Positions 29,210 to 42,195 of a DNA stretch of 64,000 nt are shown here, one piece after another. The notes under the pieces were generated by a model, which saw nothing but the letters and a program-made list of their open reading frames with translations, was not told the DNA's origin and ran no database searches. This DNA comes from Symbiodinium natans (taxonomy: Eukaryota; Sar; Dinophyceae; Suessiales; Symbiodiniaceae). The stretch spans positions 568,438-632,437 of the forward strand of contig CAJNDS010001957.1 of NCBI GenBank assembly GCA_905221605.1, read 5' to 3'. The position numbers and the translations under genes are program-made. The stretch's first letter is position 1, and each line of letters begins with the position of its first letter.

Positions 29210-31550
29210 GTGATCTGCTCTTCTTGACTGAGCAACAGCCTTTCGAAAATCAAAGGGAGTCATGTTGACAAACGATACATGCCACTCAAAAGTGCTTTCG
29301 CCTCTTCGAATCCAAGCTTCACTGAAAAACATTGTTGAGGTAGATGCTCGCATGCAGTGGACGGCTGCGGATGCATGTGACCGCAAGATATTCCATTCCT
29401 TAAACTCTCGCAGGGGTTCACGGACTAGTTGAGCAGTGAAACAGATCCATTTCGGTCTTGTTGCTGAAGCCTTCTGGCTCTTTTTCCACCGATGTCTAAG
29501 CGGTGACTTTCGGCCGTTTGGGATGTCTCACTTACTTTTGTGTAGGTCAGCACCACTATCGGACAAAATCACATGAATCGGAACATATCGGTGCATTGTC
29601 CAAGTTAAAAGAAGCTCGGCGGGGTCCGGTCCATCTTCGGGATCCTGGAGTTGACTTTGGGGTTCGGCTTTAGCTCTGACATGCTCTGCTGGGCCACTTT
29701 TTCATCTCCACACAAAGCATGCGTTCCGCGAGTCTGCCTGCTTTTGCTGGGTTGTTTCGGTACCAAGTGTGCTGTCTTGATGCAGAGGCCAACGTGTTGC
29801 AGTGGCTGGCAAGCCCTCGCTGGCAGAGCAGGTGGCCTGTGGCCACCCTCCTTGCCATCTGCTTGTAAGATCTTGCACGCATGCGCGGCAAAACGCAGGT
29901 CAGTGGCGTCACGTTTGCTCCACAGCCGAGGGCGTGCAGGGTGTCGGTGCAAGGGAGCATTCATGTTGCAAGGGGATCTGAGGTGCTACCCGCTCCGGAG
30001 CTTTGCCAATGCTGAACAGCTGGTAGCCGCAACAGAGCTGCCGCCTTTCCATGGCGTTTTTCTGCGGCATTGCTCGTGCTGTGCATGCGATGTGATGCGA
30101 TGTGATGCGATGCGAAATGATGTGAAGCAGTGTGAGGTCACGTCTACGCCTTGTTCGTGGCTGGGCTGTCTACGAGCGTGGCGACCGGCCTGGGCACTTC
30201 GCGGTGTGCCTAGCGACGCCCACGCCCGACAACGCCCCCCACCACGCCCGACCACCGCATTCCAAAGTTTTCATTGTCAAATGAATGTTTCTCACATCGC
30301 ATTCTTTGCACAATTTGGTGCTTCGGTCTGAGGTTGCGGAGCGCTATTGGTGGAACAGCCACCCAGACGGGCAATGGGTCGATCTCACCCCTCGCCCAGA
30401 GGCACTTCATTGCAGTTCTGTCTTTGTTCATTATTGTAAGCTTTGTACATTTTGTACCAATGATTGACTGGGGGAGGCGTGGAGTGATAGTGAGTCTGTG
30501 GATAAATCTGTACGCACAACGTGAGAAGACACGAACAATGATGAGGCTTTCTTCTTATTTTCGGCGATTGAACAGTTCATGTGCCGCTCTGAACAGATCT
30601 CACAAGAAATGATGACCTGCATGCGTTGTTAGCTGGGGTTTTGAGAAGTCATGTATGGAAGTGTCCGTCGACATCTTGCAAATCAAGGCCTAGTTGAAAT
30701 GCTTTGTTTGATGATTTCAGCGGGTTTCGAAACCGCTCATCGGTTTGAGCTCGTACGTGTCCTATGACGACTCAGCACAGAAAAGGAACATTCTTTGAGC
30801 TTGGCTCATTGTTCAAGTGAGAATCCACGTTCATAGTCGCAGCAGAGGGAGCGTTTAAATTCGTATCCCAGTACAAGACAAGGATGCTGGGGATCGAGAT
30901 GCCAGTCTTCGGTGCTAATGCCGGCAGTATTTGCAACTCCTCAGCATTTGTATGGAAGTTGACCAGCCGAACAAATTTAGCAACAATTGCAGATCACAGT
31001 CATTCACTTGAAAGAAGCCATGTGACCAATTGTGCGAATGAGACATGAATGTCTGGCACTCCCACTGTGAATGCACGTGTGAAATGCAATGAAGAAGCAG
31101 TCAAGGAACTCCAGCAAGCCTCGGAACAGCAGGGGAACAGCAGGACCAAACATGCAGAATCGATTAGGATGATTAGGAGATGTCGCAGAGAAAGGTGTTA
31201 CCATGTGGTACGGAGTGTTCGATTGAAGCAGGAAAGGTTGCATGAACATCAGTGAGATGTGCTACCACGCTAGCACAGTCAGTCAAGGCTGCAGGTGACT
31301 TCCGCATTTTGTTTTTCCAGTCAGGGCCTGGAGGAGTTGCTGCTGGTCGAGGCGCCTGGCAGCGAGAAGCCTCGGGGCTCCTTGACGGCCCAACAGGCAA
31401 GAAATGGCAAGAACAGAGTCTGTACATGCCTGTACAGTGCCGAGCGATACGACGGTGCATTATGCAATCCATCGGGATATCACCTCCCCCGAGGTGAGGC
31501 CTTTGAGGCCTCTGAAACCCTCACAGACTTCTGTTGCGTTGCCAGGCGGC
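29210..31550. other. No supported gene (about 2.3 kb)
   Basis: Open frames overlap on both strands without recognisable motifs. A short GATGTGATGC repeat occurs near 30085-30130. I see nothing else. Confidence 0.4.
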
Positions 31551-31654
31551 CTTTGCCCAGCGGCTTTTGGCCTGGCGATTCCCGAAGCTGGCCGCCAACA
31601 TGGCGCCGGCAGTGGCGTCGGCAGCGGCGCGTCCAGTGAAATCCGTGGAGCCAT

Positions 31655-31782
31655 CGCGGCAAGCGCAGCCAGCGCAGCCAGCGCAGCCAGCGCAGGCAGC
31701 AAAACCAGCGCAGGCAGCGCAGCCAGCGAAACCAGCGCAGGCAGCGCAGCCAGCGCAGCCAGCGAGCCAGCCGGCGAAGGCC
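31655..31782. repeat. 9-bp tandem repeat (GCGCAGCCA), open as Ala-Gln-Pro
   Basis: About thirteen 9-bp units with small variants lie inside a plus-strand frame that would encode an AQP/AKP repeat (31534-31812). The preceding residues (RLLAWRFPKLAANMAPAVAS) could be part of an exon. Whether it is translated is unclear. Confidence 0.75.
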
Positions 31783-31809
31783 ACTGATTGCAGGGTGTAC
31801 GCATTGCCA

Positions 31810-34800
31810 TAAGTCAGCACCAATTATCGCCACATTCTCAGGTGTTGGATTATTCCAAGTGGAGCAACATCGCATGCAACCAAGTTCTTGTCACGCCGCG
31901 GAGGGAAGGAGTTGTGAAGAACTGCTTACGCAGTGTGTTCGCCTGCGGGCTATGTGGGCTGTTCAGGTCGACTCGGACGAAGAGGAAGCTCCGCAGCGCA
32001 GAGAGGACGACGCGGACGTGGGGGTCAAGGAGCACGAGAATCCCTAAACCCTTTCTTCTCCTTCCTGCCCATATTGCTGCCCATTGCTGCCCATTCTTCA
32101 TTGCTTTCAAAAAACTCTTCTTGTCAGGACTTGGCGGAAGGAAGAAAGAAGAAGCCCGTCCTGCCAGTGCCCGACTTCCTTCAGGGCAGCACGGCCGGGG
32201 GAGGTCGAGGAATGCTTGCCGACACAGTCTACAATGTCTACAGCTTTTGCAGAACTGCAGGTGGCACTAACTGTTTAACCTCCTTGCTGAAGATGCTGGA
32301 CTCTGATGAGAAGAAAGAGGAGTGAGCAGAGATGAACAGTGTGAACAGCTACCAAGTAAGCCAGTTCAATAGTCGTGCTCCAGATTGCGAAGCGCAGGAC
32401 CATGCGCACAGCTTGGCCCAGGCACCTTTGACGAGCACACAGCACACGCCGTGCTCTGGATCGTAACCATGAGAAACACAGGTCTTCGGTCGCAGCTTTC
32501 ACTCCGCCATGCTGGATCGCCCGAGGCAGCGATGTCATGTTGCATCAGTTGTGTTTCTTAGGCCATTTAGGCCTTCCTTTTGCTCATTCTTGCTGTTTCT
32601 TGCTCACTGAGCTCGTGCCAGGCAGAGTTTCTACAAACGTGGTCTGGACAGCCTGGACAAGGCAGGCATGGCAGGCTGCCGCTGACATCCGGGCAATATT
32701 TGATGCCTTGCTCTGAGGGCACCTTTGTGGCCGAAACCTCAAAAGGTCAAGGGTTCAACGCAGCTTGTGGAGAAGGGGAGGTTCAAGAGCTCCCAGCTCT
32801 ACGACTCAACAAGGTCATGTTGGGACTTGGTTCTGTGCTTCCGCTTCTCCATGCCGCGAAGCGTGGGTTTTCTGGACTGCTGCTCGAGACGCCAGATGCC
32901 CAGTGCCCTGTACTGGACCTCATGGGCCAAAATCAAGAGACTCTAGGGAAGAGTGCACACATCCTTGGAGAGCTTGAGGTCAAACAAGTTGGCAGAGGCC
33001 ATGTTTTTGACAGTGTGGATGGCATTGCCAACTTGGCTATATGACTTGCAAAAGAGTCTCAAGAGGAAGTGAAACGCAACTCGGCTAGGTGGCTGAGCAC
33101 CTTCTGAAGGCGAACAACCTCACCTTTCCAGTTGCTGTCTCTGGGCAGCAAGTACTTTTGCCTGTCATGGAACAATTTTAAATCATATTTTAACGAGACA
33201 CTGGGGCAAGCCTTGGTCTCAGGCTCAGCCCTCCCCAAACCCGCGAGCAGCGCTGTTAAGAGCTGAGCCACTCACAGTAATTCTTTAGACATGCGATGGT
33301 AATATTCGTAATGCTGGTACATGCTGGAGGACTGCCCACTTAAGCGGCAGGATGCTGCACGGTCAACAGATGTATTTTGGTGGCAGTGGGGGCACAGAGA
33401 CCCGCAACACTAGCAGCCACTAGCACCCTGACTTGGGGGCAGAAATGTGGTTCAGGTGCGGCCTTGTGGAGTGTCTGAGTGTCTGCGGGGGCTTGAGTTT
33501 CAAGTGTCGCACGGCTGCCCACACAGAAACAAACGAGGTCTATACATCCATGTTCGGCATAACGGTTGTGTCTCGTGTTTCTGCTTTGTTGGCTCGGTAG
33601 CACGTTGCAAAGTGTCCGAGGCATCACATGCATGCTTCCATGCAATGATGTGCCGCGTGTGCTGTCATGCAAGGTTGTCAAGGAAGGCCTGGACAATGCT
33701 TTGGCCCTATCGGTGTGATTCACATTTCCACGAGACATGGTCGTAGAGCATGAGATCGCAAAAATCCAGGAAGCAGCGGTGCAAGACACAATCTCAAGGA
33801 CGGGTTCAGAGTTGCTCAAGCTTTTTTTTGGGCCTGCTCGCCTCCTCTTCGTCTGGAGGCAGGTGCCCAAGGTGGCCACCGCCTGTGTGGTCACTGAAAG
33901 GCCCGAGAAAGTTCGTGATGTTCGTGAAAGCTGACGGGATCTCTCGGGTACGTCTTTGCCCTATCCCCTGCAAAGGATGGCGCACGATCTGCTGTCAAAT
34001 GGCATTGTTCCCGCATGCGTCACAGTGCACCAGGCAGCAAAAAATAGATGCCATGATTGTGCCCGCCATTTCTACCTACTCCAGAAGCCAGGCCCTGCGG
34101 AAACGTGGGGTCACATCTATCCGGCACCTCCCAAAGACTGTGGAGCTGCTGGCAGCACCAGCCTGGCACCTTCGCTTTTGGCGGCCCTTTTGGGCGCCTC
34201 ACTTGCTTTTCCTTAGTCTGTTCAACTCAATCTCTAGTGCTTCTCGCTTTCTCAGGCGGAGATCCGCTCAGAGCGGTTGCTGGACTTCGACCTGCGGCCC
34301 TTCAATACCCTACGCATGCGTCCCAAACCTGCCAGAGCAAGACAGTTCCAAGCCAAATCATGGCATTGTCACATGTTGTCACTGCATGCCGGATTGTCAA
34401 AAGGTCACACGTCCTCGAACCCGAAGGCAGACTTTTGGTGGTGGCCGGCCGGGCTACAGATCCCGAGGTCCTCTGAGATTCTGCATTTCTGGTAGCCGCT
34501 GGTAGCCGAGGTGCGGATGGAGAGCCAGCCCAACACACACTGCGCCCTCTTGGGGCCCGCGCTTCCTGGCTGCACAAACTGCACACGACCTCGCCTTGGA
34601 GGGTTGAGGATAATGATCTTGTAGGATGCCGGATGTCAGGAAGACGCTTTGCGGCTTCGATTTCGAGCGCTCGCCCGAGATCGCCTTGGACGAGGCCGCC
34701 CAGTGTCGGCTGAGTGTGCCAGTTGTGCTGACGTGTGTTGACATGTGTCGAAATGTGCCGACTGGTTTGTGGCAGAGTTCGGCAGCGGCAGTTGTTGTGC

Positions 34801-37345
34801 AGTGGGTTACGGCCGTCGGGCATTTTTCGGCTCAGGTCCGGAGGCCGATGAAGCTCCAAGCTGACCAGCGCGGTCGCTGCAATTGTGCCTCGATGGTACC
34901 TTTACACCTCTGAACCGCGTTTGAAGGATCTCATACAGAAATCTCAATGCAGTCTCAAGTGTTCTGAAGGTTTTGTTGCGTGTTGAAGCGTTGTTGACCC
35001 ACAAGCTTCTGAGGCGTCGCTGTCTGGTGGGTGGCAAGGTCTCGAGCTGAGGGTGCGACGGCTCTGCCGTGGTAGAAAAGTAGTAGAGATGAGGTTTGGG
35101 GATGAGGAGTACTCCACACGCCCCGACCTGGAGAGTGCGCGGCCACGATCCGAGTGCGACCCGTGCCTGTGCGCACAATTCGAGCAGAATTTTCTTTCTT
35201 CATCAAAGCAAATCGTGGCAAGTCGCAAGGCGCTCTGAGCGCTCTGAGCGTTCTGAATGGAAGCAGGCCATCCACTACCTTGCAGGCTCAGGGTTGCCTG
35301 GCTAACTGTGATGCTCGGTGATCTGGCAGTGTTCCGAGGCGAGACGTCCATGTTCAACGGGGACGTGATCGCCGGCGCCCCGGCGCCTCGTGCCTGTGAT
35401 TGCCTGTGGCACCATGTGGCGCCCGGCTCAATTTGTGCAACCCGAGGACCTGTTGGTCTCGATCACCCCGCGCTTCACCTTTCGCATGCGGCAAGAAAGC
35501 TCGGTGCCTAGGGTCGAAAGAGTGCTTGTGAAGCACTATGAAGCACTTCAACATGCAGGCTACACAGTTCTGTTTTCATTTGCCCTTACAGAGGATTGTT
35601 TATGGGGTTCGTACTAGTTTTAATTATCATGTTTTGTGCTTATTCTCCACTGCCTGGGCCAGGGATTTCCAGGGCTAGCTCCATGGGGTTCTTCAGAGAA
35701 TCGGTTCCTGTCTCCTGAAATCCTGTTCTAATCATATTCCCCCAGCCTGGGGTGGTCACCTGGCGGCTGTTGTTCATGATGCTTATGAACGGGAGCCCTT
35801 TTCGGGCCCACTGTGGGGCACACGTTTGCCACTTCATGTCTTGCGTGGAAATATACACCAAGAGGTGCATTTTTGAAACAATTTTTCGAGGGCGGGGGCC
35901 CGGCCGTTAGGAGTGAGGTGAGGGCGCCATGTCGGAGAAGTTGTCGGCGTAGGAGTCGGAGAAGGATATGGTGCAGCCGGCAAGAAATTCTGGACTCGAC
36001 AAGCAAGAGACACTTGCACCCCGACAAGTAAATACTTCATCACAGAATCACAGCCGGAGTGAACAGGTTGAGAAATTTCGGAGTCAACAGCTTCACAAGC
36101 ATCCAACCAATGCCTTCATGTAGTACTAGGGCTTTAGTGGTTCGTGCATGAGCACAGCCTGGATGGGCGGCCTGACTTCGGTCAGGCCCCGGCTGCGGGC
36201 CTAGATCTCACGGTCTGGGCCCCCAAAACCCGAAAAGGCAACCGGGCAAAAAAAAACAGCAACCTTGGGAGACCGAGACCCAAGAAAAGAAAGCACACAC
36301 CGAGAATAACAAGAGTGGCGTCGCCAGCTTCGTCCCGGCTGGCACGTGGTACGGTTTTGGGTCGGCTCGTTCAGGCATGAGGGGTTCCGGAATCGACTAA
36401 AAGGGCCGCCTGCCAACAATGAGAATTGGGTGGGGGCCGAATAGGGAACCTTTGCTGCCACACAGCGAGGACTTTCTGAGATGGAGCTGGTCCATAATAG
36501 CTTTGGAAACGCTCCAGGTCCCATGTCCGTGGAGGTGCCGATTTGGCAGCTCAGCAGACAGTTAGGGGTTGTAGAGAAACTCTTAACTTGCTTGTGTTGA
36601 GCTCCATGTGTCGGTGAGGGTGCAAGCGCCGACGAGTACCAAGTTCTCGGCGACGCTGCCGATCCTGCCAGGGCCCTCACAAAATTGTCCAATCTCAATG
36701 AAGGAAGAGTCGGGGAGAGCGATGTTTTTGAAAACGCAGGCCATACCATTTCCTCATGATGACGGACATGGAGCGTGCACAGGCAGCATGACGGGGCAAA
36801 GAACGAAATGGAAACATTTCTTGCATTTTACAAACTTGCCTGGAAGGTTTACCAAAGGTCAATTCGCGATGCCGCCCAGACCTCGATGCAAAGACTGAGT
36901 GATCTGTTAATGTGTGCTGCCCCAATGCTTCTCAGCAGAGGTGCAATCCCAACGCAAGAAGCTGGGTCGCCGGCCGCGGGTGCTGGATGCAGGCAGCACA
37001 TGAAGCTGCGAGACGACGTAGAGTGAAGTGACATCTCGGTGTTTTAAGGCTCTGGCATTGGCCTGCTCGGAATGATGGCGGCGTTCGCGGGCCCGGTAGT
37101 TCCGGTATCTACCCATCGGAGAATGCTCATTGCATGCCTAGGCTGGAGGGTGCAGAAGTATGGCTCTGCGAAGCAGTCTGGGACCCCGAAAAAGAGTTTT
37201 TTTTGCTTGTTAAAAGAAGCCACAGAGGCATTCTTCTGCGGAAAGGCGTCCCTCTCATTCGCGTGCCTGCCTTAAGGTGCCCTTGATGCGGCAGACCTGC
37301 CGCGAGGCGTAGCGCTCAAGAGTCACTTCAAACTATACGGGCAAA
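31810..37345. other. Long stretch without a supported gene (about 5.5 kb)
   Basis: Many short overlapping open frames occur. The best candidates are an acidic exon-like stretch near 31960-32045 (VQVDSDEEEAPQRREDDADV) and a 154-codon plus-strand frame at 32580-33044. Neither has a known motif, and splice sites around them are ambiguous. The rest looks intronic or intergenic. Confidence 0.35.
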
Positions 37346-37350
37346 ATCCA

Positions 37351-37480
37351 CAGCTCACCACAGCTCACCACAGCTCACCACAGCTCACCACAGCTCACCA
37401 CAGCTCACCACAGCTCACCACAGCTCACCACAGCAGACCACGGCTCACCAGAGATCACCGCAGCTCATCACAGCTCCACA
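37351..37480. repeat. 10-bp tandem repeat (CAGCTCACCA)
   Basis: Eight perfect units (37351-37430) are followed by about five degenerate ones. The unit is non-coding in character. Confidence 0.95.
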
Positions 37481-37723
37481 ATGTCCATCATATGATATCA
37501 TATGAGTTTTCTATGGATGTTCAGGTGGTGGCCGCCAATGCTGCTCTCATCACCGAGAAGCGTGGCTTGGTGAACCTTCTGCCCCCGATGATGTCAACCA
37601 GGCGTACGCTCCATGCGTGCAGAATGAAGCATAGTCGTTTGAGTTCTGTTCAGCTTTGTGCTGTATTGCTTTATTGCAGATCCGTTGTCTACGGTTGTGC
37701 AGCTTGGTGTTCGGGATTGCGCA

Positions 37724-37742
37724 CGGGGGGGGGGGGGGGGGG
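37724..37742. repeat. Poly-G tract
   Basis: A run of about 18-19 G. Similar G-runs occur at 54473-54490, 54558-54584 and 58749-58767. Confidence 0.95.
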
Positions 37743-37744
37743 CT

Positions 37745-38770
37745 GTGTTCTCTCCCTCGAGGCTCGTGGTTGGGGAGGATGTAGAAGAAAAGTTCGACAT
37801 TGTCCGTGGCCCAGAGCGCACAGCGCCCCTTTCTGCAGTACAAATGGTGACCTTAGCATCCAATCTGAAAGCAGATGAAAGCAGGTCGTCTCAGAGGCCA
37901 GGGCCCTGGTAATCGATCTCCAAGTTGAGTGGCATAGTGCTTAGAATTTGAGCTTATGCCGAACATATGATTAGGTCATGGATCTCTGGTGCTTGGGTTT
38001 GGCGCACAGACAAGTGCTCGACAGTTCGTTCCGGGTTTGGCTGGATTGCCAAGTGTAGCGAGGCGAAGGCATCATCCCGACAATGCGGCATGCCCACAAG
38101 AAGCTCTTGGCCGAGACCGGCGTGTCTGGAGCCAAAAGTGACTGGCCTGTCGCGCCGTACAGCACAGCATAGCGCGGCCCGTTTGGCCGCTTGGTGTGGT
38201 GAGACATGGTGAGACGGGCTTCAGGATGCTCCCTGGACGCTTGCAGATCTTCGTGCAGCCCTTGGAGCTGTCGCTCTGGGGCCAGCCCGGAGCCCAGGCG
38301 TTCAAATGGACATGTTATGCCTTTGAAACGTGAAGGGGAGATGATGGAGATGGAGCAGAAACGTTTCAGTTCTTTTGTGTGGCTTTGTGTCGTTGTGGTT
38401 TCTCATTGTGGAATTTGGGTTCAATCTTTTTCATGGCAAGGGCTGAGCGGGAGAACGGTGTGGACCTGCAGGCGGGGGCTAAGGGCCTGCGGTCATGGAC
38501 GGAAGACCACTTGTCTGTGTGCGAAGACAAAGGAAACGCACTTGCAAGTGCGTGCGTGTGTGCGTTCGCATTGGCCAGGCCATGGGCAAACACTTCAGGA
38601 GCAAGCTCGATTCTCACGCGTTACGTTTCTCATTCATGATGTGTTGCATTCCTAGAGTGAAAGCTTCTCAGACCCAGGTTTTCGGCCGTGAGAATCGACC
38701 AGTTTCCAGGGCAAAGTCCTCAAACGTCCTCCAGCTATCTCAAGCTTGAAGTTGTTACGGATCAGCGCAT
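37745..38770. other. No supported gene (about 1 kb)
   Basis: Overlapping short frames on both strands, no motif. Possibly upstream introns of the small exons at 38.8-39.1 kb. Confidence 0.35.
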
Positions 38771-38775
38771 GACAC

Positions 38776-39122
38776 ATGTCCAGACTCAGGCGGTACCTCA
38801 CCGAGGAGCCCATCGCGGCTCTTGAGGTGAGTGAGAATGCTCGAATTCGATTGCGTTCGAGTGCTCTTGCTGTTACCGTGCCAGCTAGACAACTCGTTGA
38901 CCGTTGACACGGCAGACAGTTGGACCACCCACTGGTACCAGTACACTAGCCCATGCTTTTGAGTGATGAGCGCGGCAGGTGAACCTTGCCTGTGTACCGG
39001 CGCAGCCCGGCGAGGGCGAGCCGAATGTCGAGAACGACGTCAAGCTGTGCATAAGAATGGGCCGGGACGTGCAATTCCTGCAGCCTTCTTGTCGAAATCG
39101 CATTTTTGCAGATTTCCTCCAG
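38776..39122 (+). CDS. Two linked exons of an unrecognised plus-strand gene
   Basis: Exon 1 (38776-38826, 17 codons) starts MSRLRRYLTEEPIAALE and ends at a canonical GTGAGT donor. Exon 2 (38979-39122, 48 codons) starts after GCGGCAG and encodes VNLACVPAQPGEGEPN, then DVKLCIRMGRDVQFLQ and NRIFADFLQ, followed by a GT. Both junctions are phase 0, so the intron (152 nt) removes cleanly. I do not recognise the protein. Whether the ATG of exon 1 is the true start or lies in a longer exon is uncertain, and later exons were not found. Confidence 0.4.
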
Positions 39123-39204
39123 GTGGAAAGGCTGCTTTGCGGGCAAAAATCTCCAGCGCTTGGGCCCTGGGCTTCTCTTGTTGCGGCCGCTTGTGAGCCT
39201 CAGC

Positions 39205-39247
39205 AGTGCATAGCAGTGAATAGCAGTGAATAGCAGTGCATAGCAGT
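39205..39247. repeat. 11-bp tandem repeat (AGCAGTGMATA)
   Basis: About four units of AGCAGTGCATA / AGCAGTGAATA in a row. A second simple tract (CTGTCTAT, then AGCAT units) lies at 39445-39511. Confidence 0.85.
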
Positions 39248-39514
39248 GCTCCGGAAGCAAGGTCAAGGTGGATCACAGCGGCATGCTGTCAGGTGGCTCG
39301 TTGCACCTCCTAATCCTCATTATCAGAGTGCCACTGCTTATGGACTGCTCCCCAATTGTGGAGGTTATGGTATTTGGTGGTCAGCGGATCTGGGAAATGG
39401 CCACGTGCAAGCCTCAGCATGATGGAGCCTTGCCAACAAGCTCTGTCTATCTGTCTATCTGTCTGTTCGTCCGTGCGTCTGTCTGTCTCGCTACAGCATA
39501 GCATAGCATAGCAT

Positions 39515-42190
39515 CTGTGCGTGCTAATCATGAAAGATGCAGCTGCATTGCAGGAACGGAGATACCGCTGTCAATTTTCATGACAAAGGGCAAGCGAAGC
39601 TACTCGCTGGGGCATCGCATCACCCAAAGAGTGGCCACCCAACAGAAGCAGGACCGTGCTAAACTGCGCAAATGAAACGATGTCGCGGTACAGAAAGCAA
39701 TGCCAGCAGCACAGACGGATACAGGGTCACAAAGCTGTTTTCGGATATGCTGCTTGAGAAACGAGCCAAATTGGTTGGACATGTTGAAGTCACGACTCTG
39801 GCTCTGCACGGCAGGTCAGCTACAAACCAAGCAGGGCAAGCTTATACGCAACAGGCCCAATAGGCAAGCGCAATACACCGGAAGCAGGTAACCTCTAACT
39901 GCTCTTGTGGCTACAAATGTCGCAGAATGGGGCTTTCAGGCTTTGAACATAGTTGGGATTACTGTGGGCAAGACAAAGTAAACGTGTGTCTTTCACTCTC
40001 GCTGGGAGGTCGGTTGCTTTCCTTGCCGCCAAGACATGTACCACACGCTTACACAATTAGACTCTGAGGATGTTCCCGGAGCCTTGCCCCTCTTTGAGGA
40101 TTTTTGTTTGGTTCGGAAGTTGGGGTTTTGGAGCAGCTGGGGGTTTACACCTCAAAACTTACTTCAACAATGAGCTGAGGTCCGCCAACAGCAAGCTGAA
40201 ATTCAATCGCCAATCACTCCCAATGCTGCCAATGCTTTGAGCCTTTACCTGCCTTAGTCGAAAACGCCTCGTGTCACCTCGGCCCGAAAATACAGAAAGC
40301 CCAAGGTTGGTCCACAGGGAGTTCGGGGTGGAACCGGGAGTTTGGGGATTCTGGCTGGTAACAGAGTCAAGCGAAATTGGGCTGGGGTTTGTTAAGGCCT
40401 CAGTTTAGATATGTGGATCTTTGTGGATACACCGGTTGGGGGGTCCTGCTTGTTTCTGCACTTTCTTTGCTGTCCCTCGCCAGTCTACGTGGCGCACTAA
40501 CATCACTTCCATAAGGGTCGGTCGTGAAGCTTCCAAGCCGCTCGTTTTTGTTTCGGGTTCAGTACACGGGATGCCATGTGTGCTGCGACCCCCAGACACA
40601 CGGGACATACGTGCCATGGAAGATGGAAGGAGATCTGATGAACGAGCAGAATCGAAAGAACATGAAGGAACCATTCGTAGCTATGGAATAGATACAGGAA
40701 GCTGTCCAACCCGTGGCACAAGCCAGATGGCATGCTTTTTTCCTGGTTTGCAGACGCATGGTTGTGAGTGTTCAGTCAAGAGTTTTTCCGAAACAGCAAC
40801 GTTCGGGTCTTCTCTAAGAGAAGAAATTGGTTGAACGCGGCTCCCGAGCAGAGAGCCGGCGGGTTTGGATGGGTGGTGCCTCCCACATCTCTACGTTCAT
40901 GCTGCTTGGGGTCGTCGTCGGTGCTAGTTACTTCGGCGGCTTTGCCTCCTGGCGAAAAAGCGGTGCTGAGGAGGTGACCAGCAACCCCAGCAACGCGCAG
41001 AGGCCAAGCCACGTGAGTGCAAGATGAAACTCCTCCGTAGCTTTTTCTTTGCGAGGAGCTGGAAGCAGCTGATCCGCTGGCTTGATGCACCACGGTTTGT
41101 GTCGGCTGGGGATGACATCCAGGCAGGAACCGCGGATTTGAAGCTGACCGGGGCAGTGTTGAGCATGAGCCGAGAGGTTCTGGCGTGCTACAACGACCAC
41201 CAGGTCATTGATGGAGCCTTCATGTTGTGCTGTCTGCTTGAACGGAGCATCCGAGGTCAACGTGGAGGATATTTACCTCCCACGTGAAATGGTGGACAAG
41301 TACCAGGAGGCTGTTGTGGTTGTTTGTATATGTAGTCGCGATATGTCGCGATGACAGTCACGCGGTCTAGACCAAAGTTTTAGCCGAAGCATCGATACTC
41401 AGGAGCTGCTGGCAGCCCAGGCCTGCAGTGTCTTCTGACAACTCAGTCAGACTCAGTCAGACTCTTGTCCGCTGTCTTGTCCGAAGGCCGCCAAAGGCGG
41501 GAAGCAGCTTCCTCCCGCTTTGGCTTCTGGTGTGTCTGTGTCAGGGACAGTTCTTCGAATTTGTCGGAAAGCGGTAAGTGGTCAGGCGCCATGCCGGGGC
41601 ATGCGACGGAGGAGGAGGAGACTGGCCATAATCATGCGAGCTTTGATGGACGACACAATGTTACTGCTTTGCTCGGGTTTGAAGGAGCTTGTAGAGGTCG
41701 ACTGAGTCCCGACATGTCCCGACTTCGGGTGCAGGGTTTTAGCTCGCACACAGCTGGCACCGCAGCGTGTTGTGTTTAGAAATGATTTTAAGGGCCGGCC
41801 GTTTGGCCCTTGCCCATGTCTTGGAGGTGTTGCTCAAGGCATTGTAGGACCCAACATCTTGCCGCTAAGCCGGGGAAAATGAAGAGCTCAAAGGCATGCC
41901 AGGTCGAAGGGTGAAGCTACTGGCAAAGGAGCGAGTTGCATCTGCATTTAAAGATGTTCCGGCAGTGGGGAGTGGCAATTTCGGGTCTAGAAGAAGTTAA
42001 GTAGTGTTGCATATTTGGTCGCAACCCGAAGCGATACTGCACATTATTGCGTTTGATCTGTGCTACCCAGCGAACTTGGAAAGCGAGGGGGCAGAGGGCC
42101 CATGCCGCGTGGGGGGTCGAGTTTGGACATGAAGGGGCATTAATAAAGCTGCCCCGCTGCTGTGACGACTCATGTAGCTCAGTGGACAAA
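39515..42190. other. No firmly supported gene (about 2.7 kb); one candidate exon region
   Basis: At 40827-41027 a plus-strand frame has a single hydrophobic span (STFMLLGVVVGASYFGGFAS). Just downstream, near 41240-41310, another frame reads ASEVNVEDIYLPREMVDKYQ. Both look like exons of one gene, but the splice structure could not be resolved. No family is recognised. Confidence 0.3.
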
Positions 42191-42195
42191 GCGCC

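Noticed and set aside
28257-29268. Long Cys/Val- or His/Thr-repeat open frames on both strands
   Set aside because: They arise solely from the alternating CA/CG tract, which cannot contain stops in most frames.
31480-31875. Minus-strand Leu/Arg-rich ORFs opposite the AQP repeat
   Set aside because: Mirror frames of the 9-bp repeat; no flanking coding evidence.
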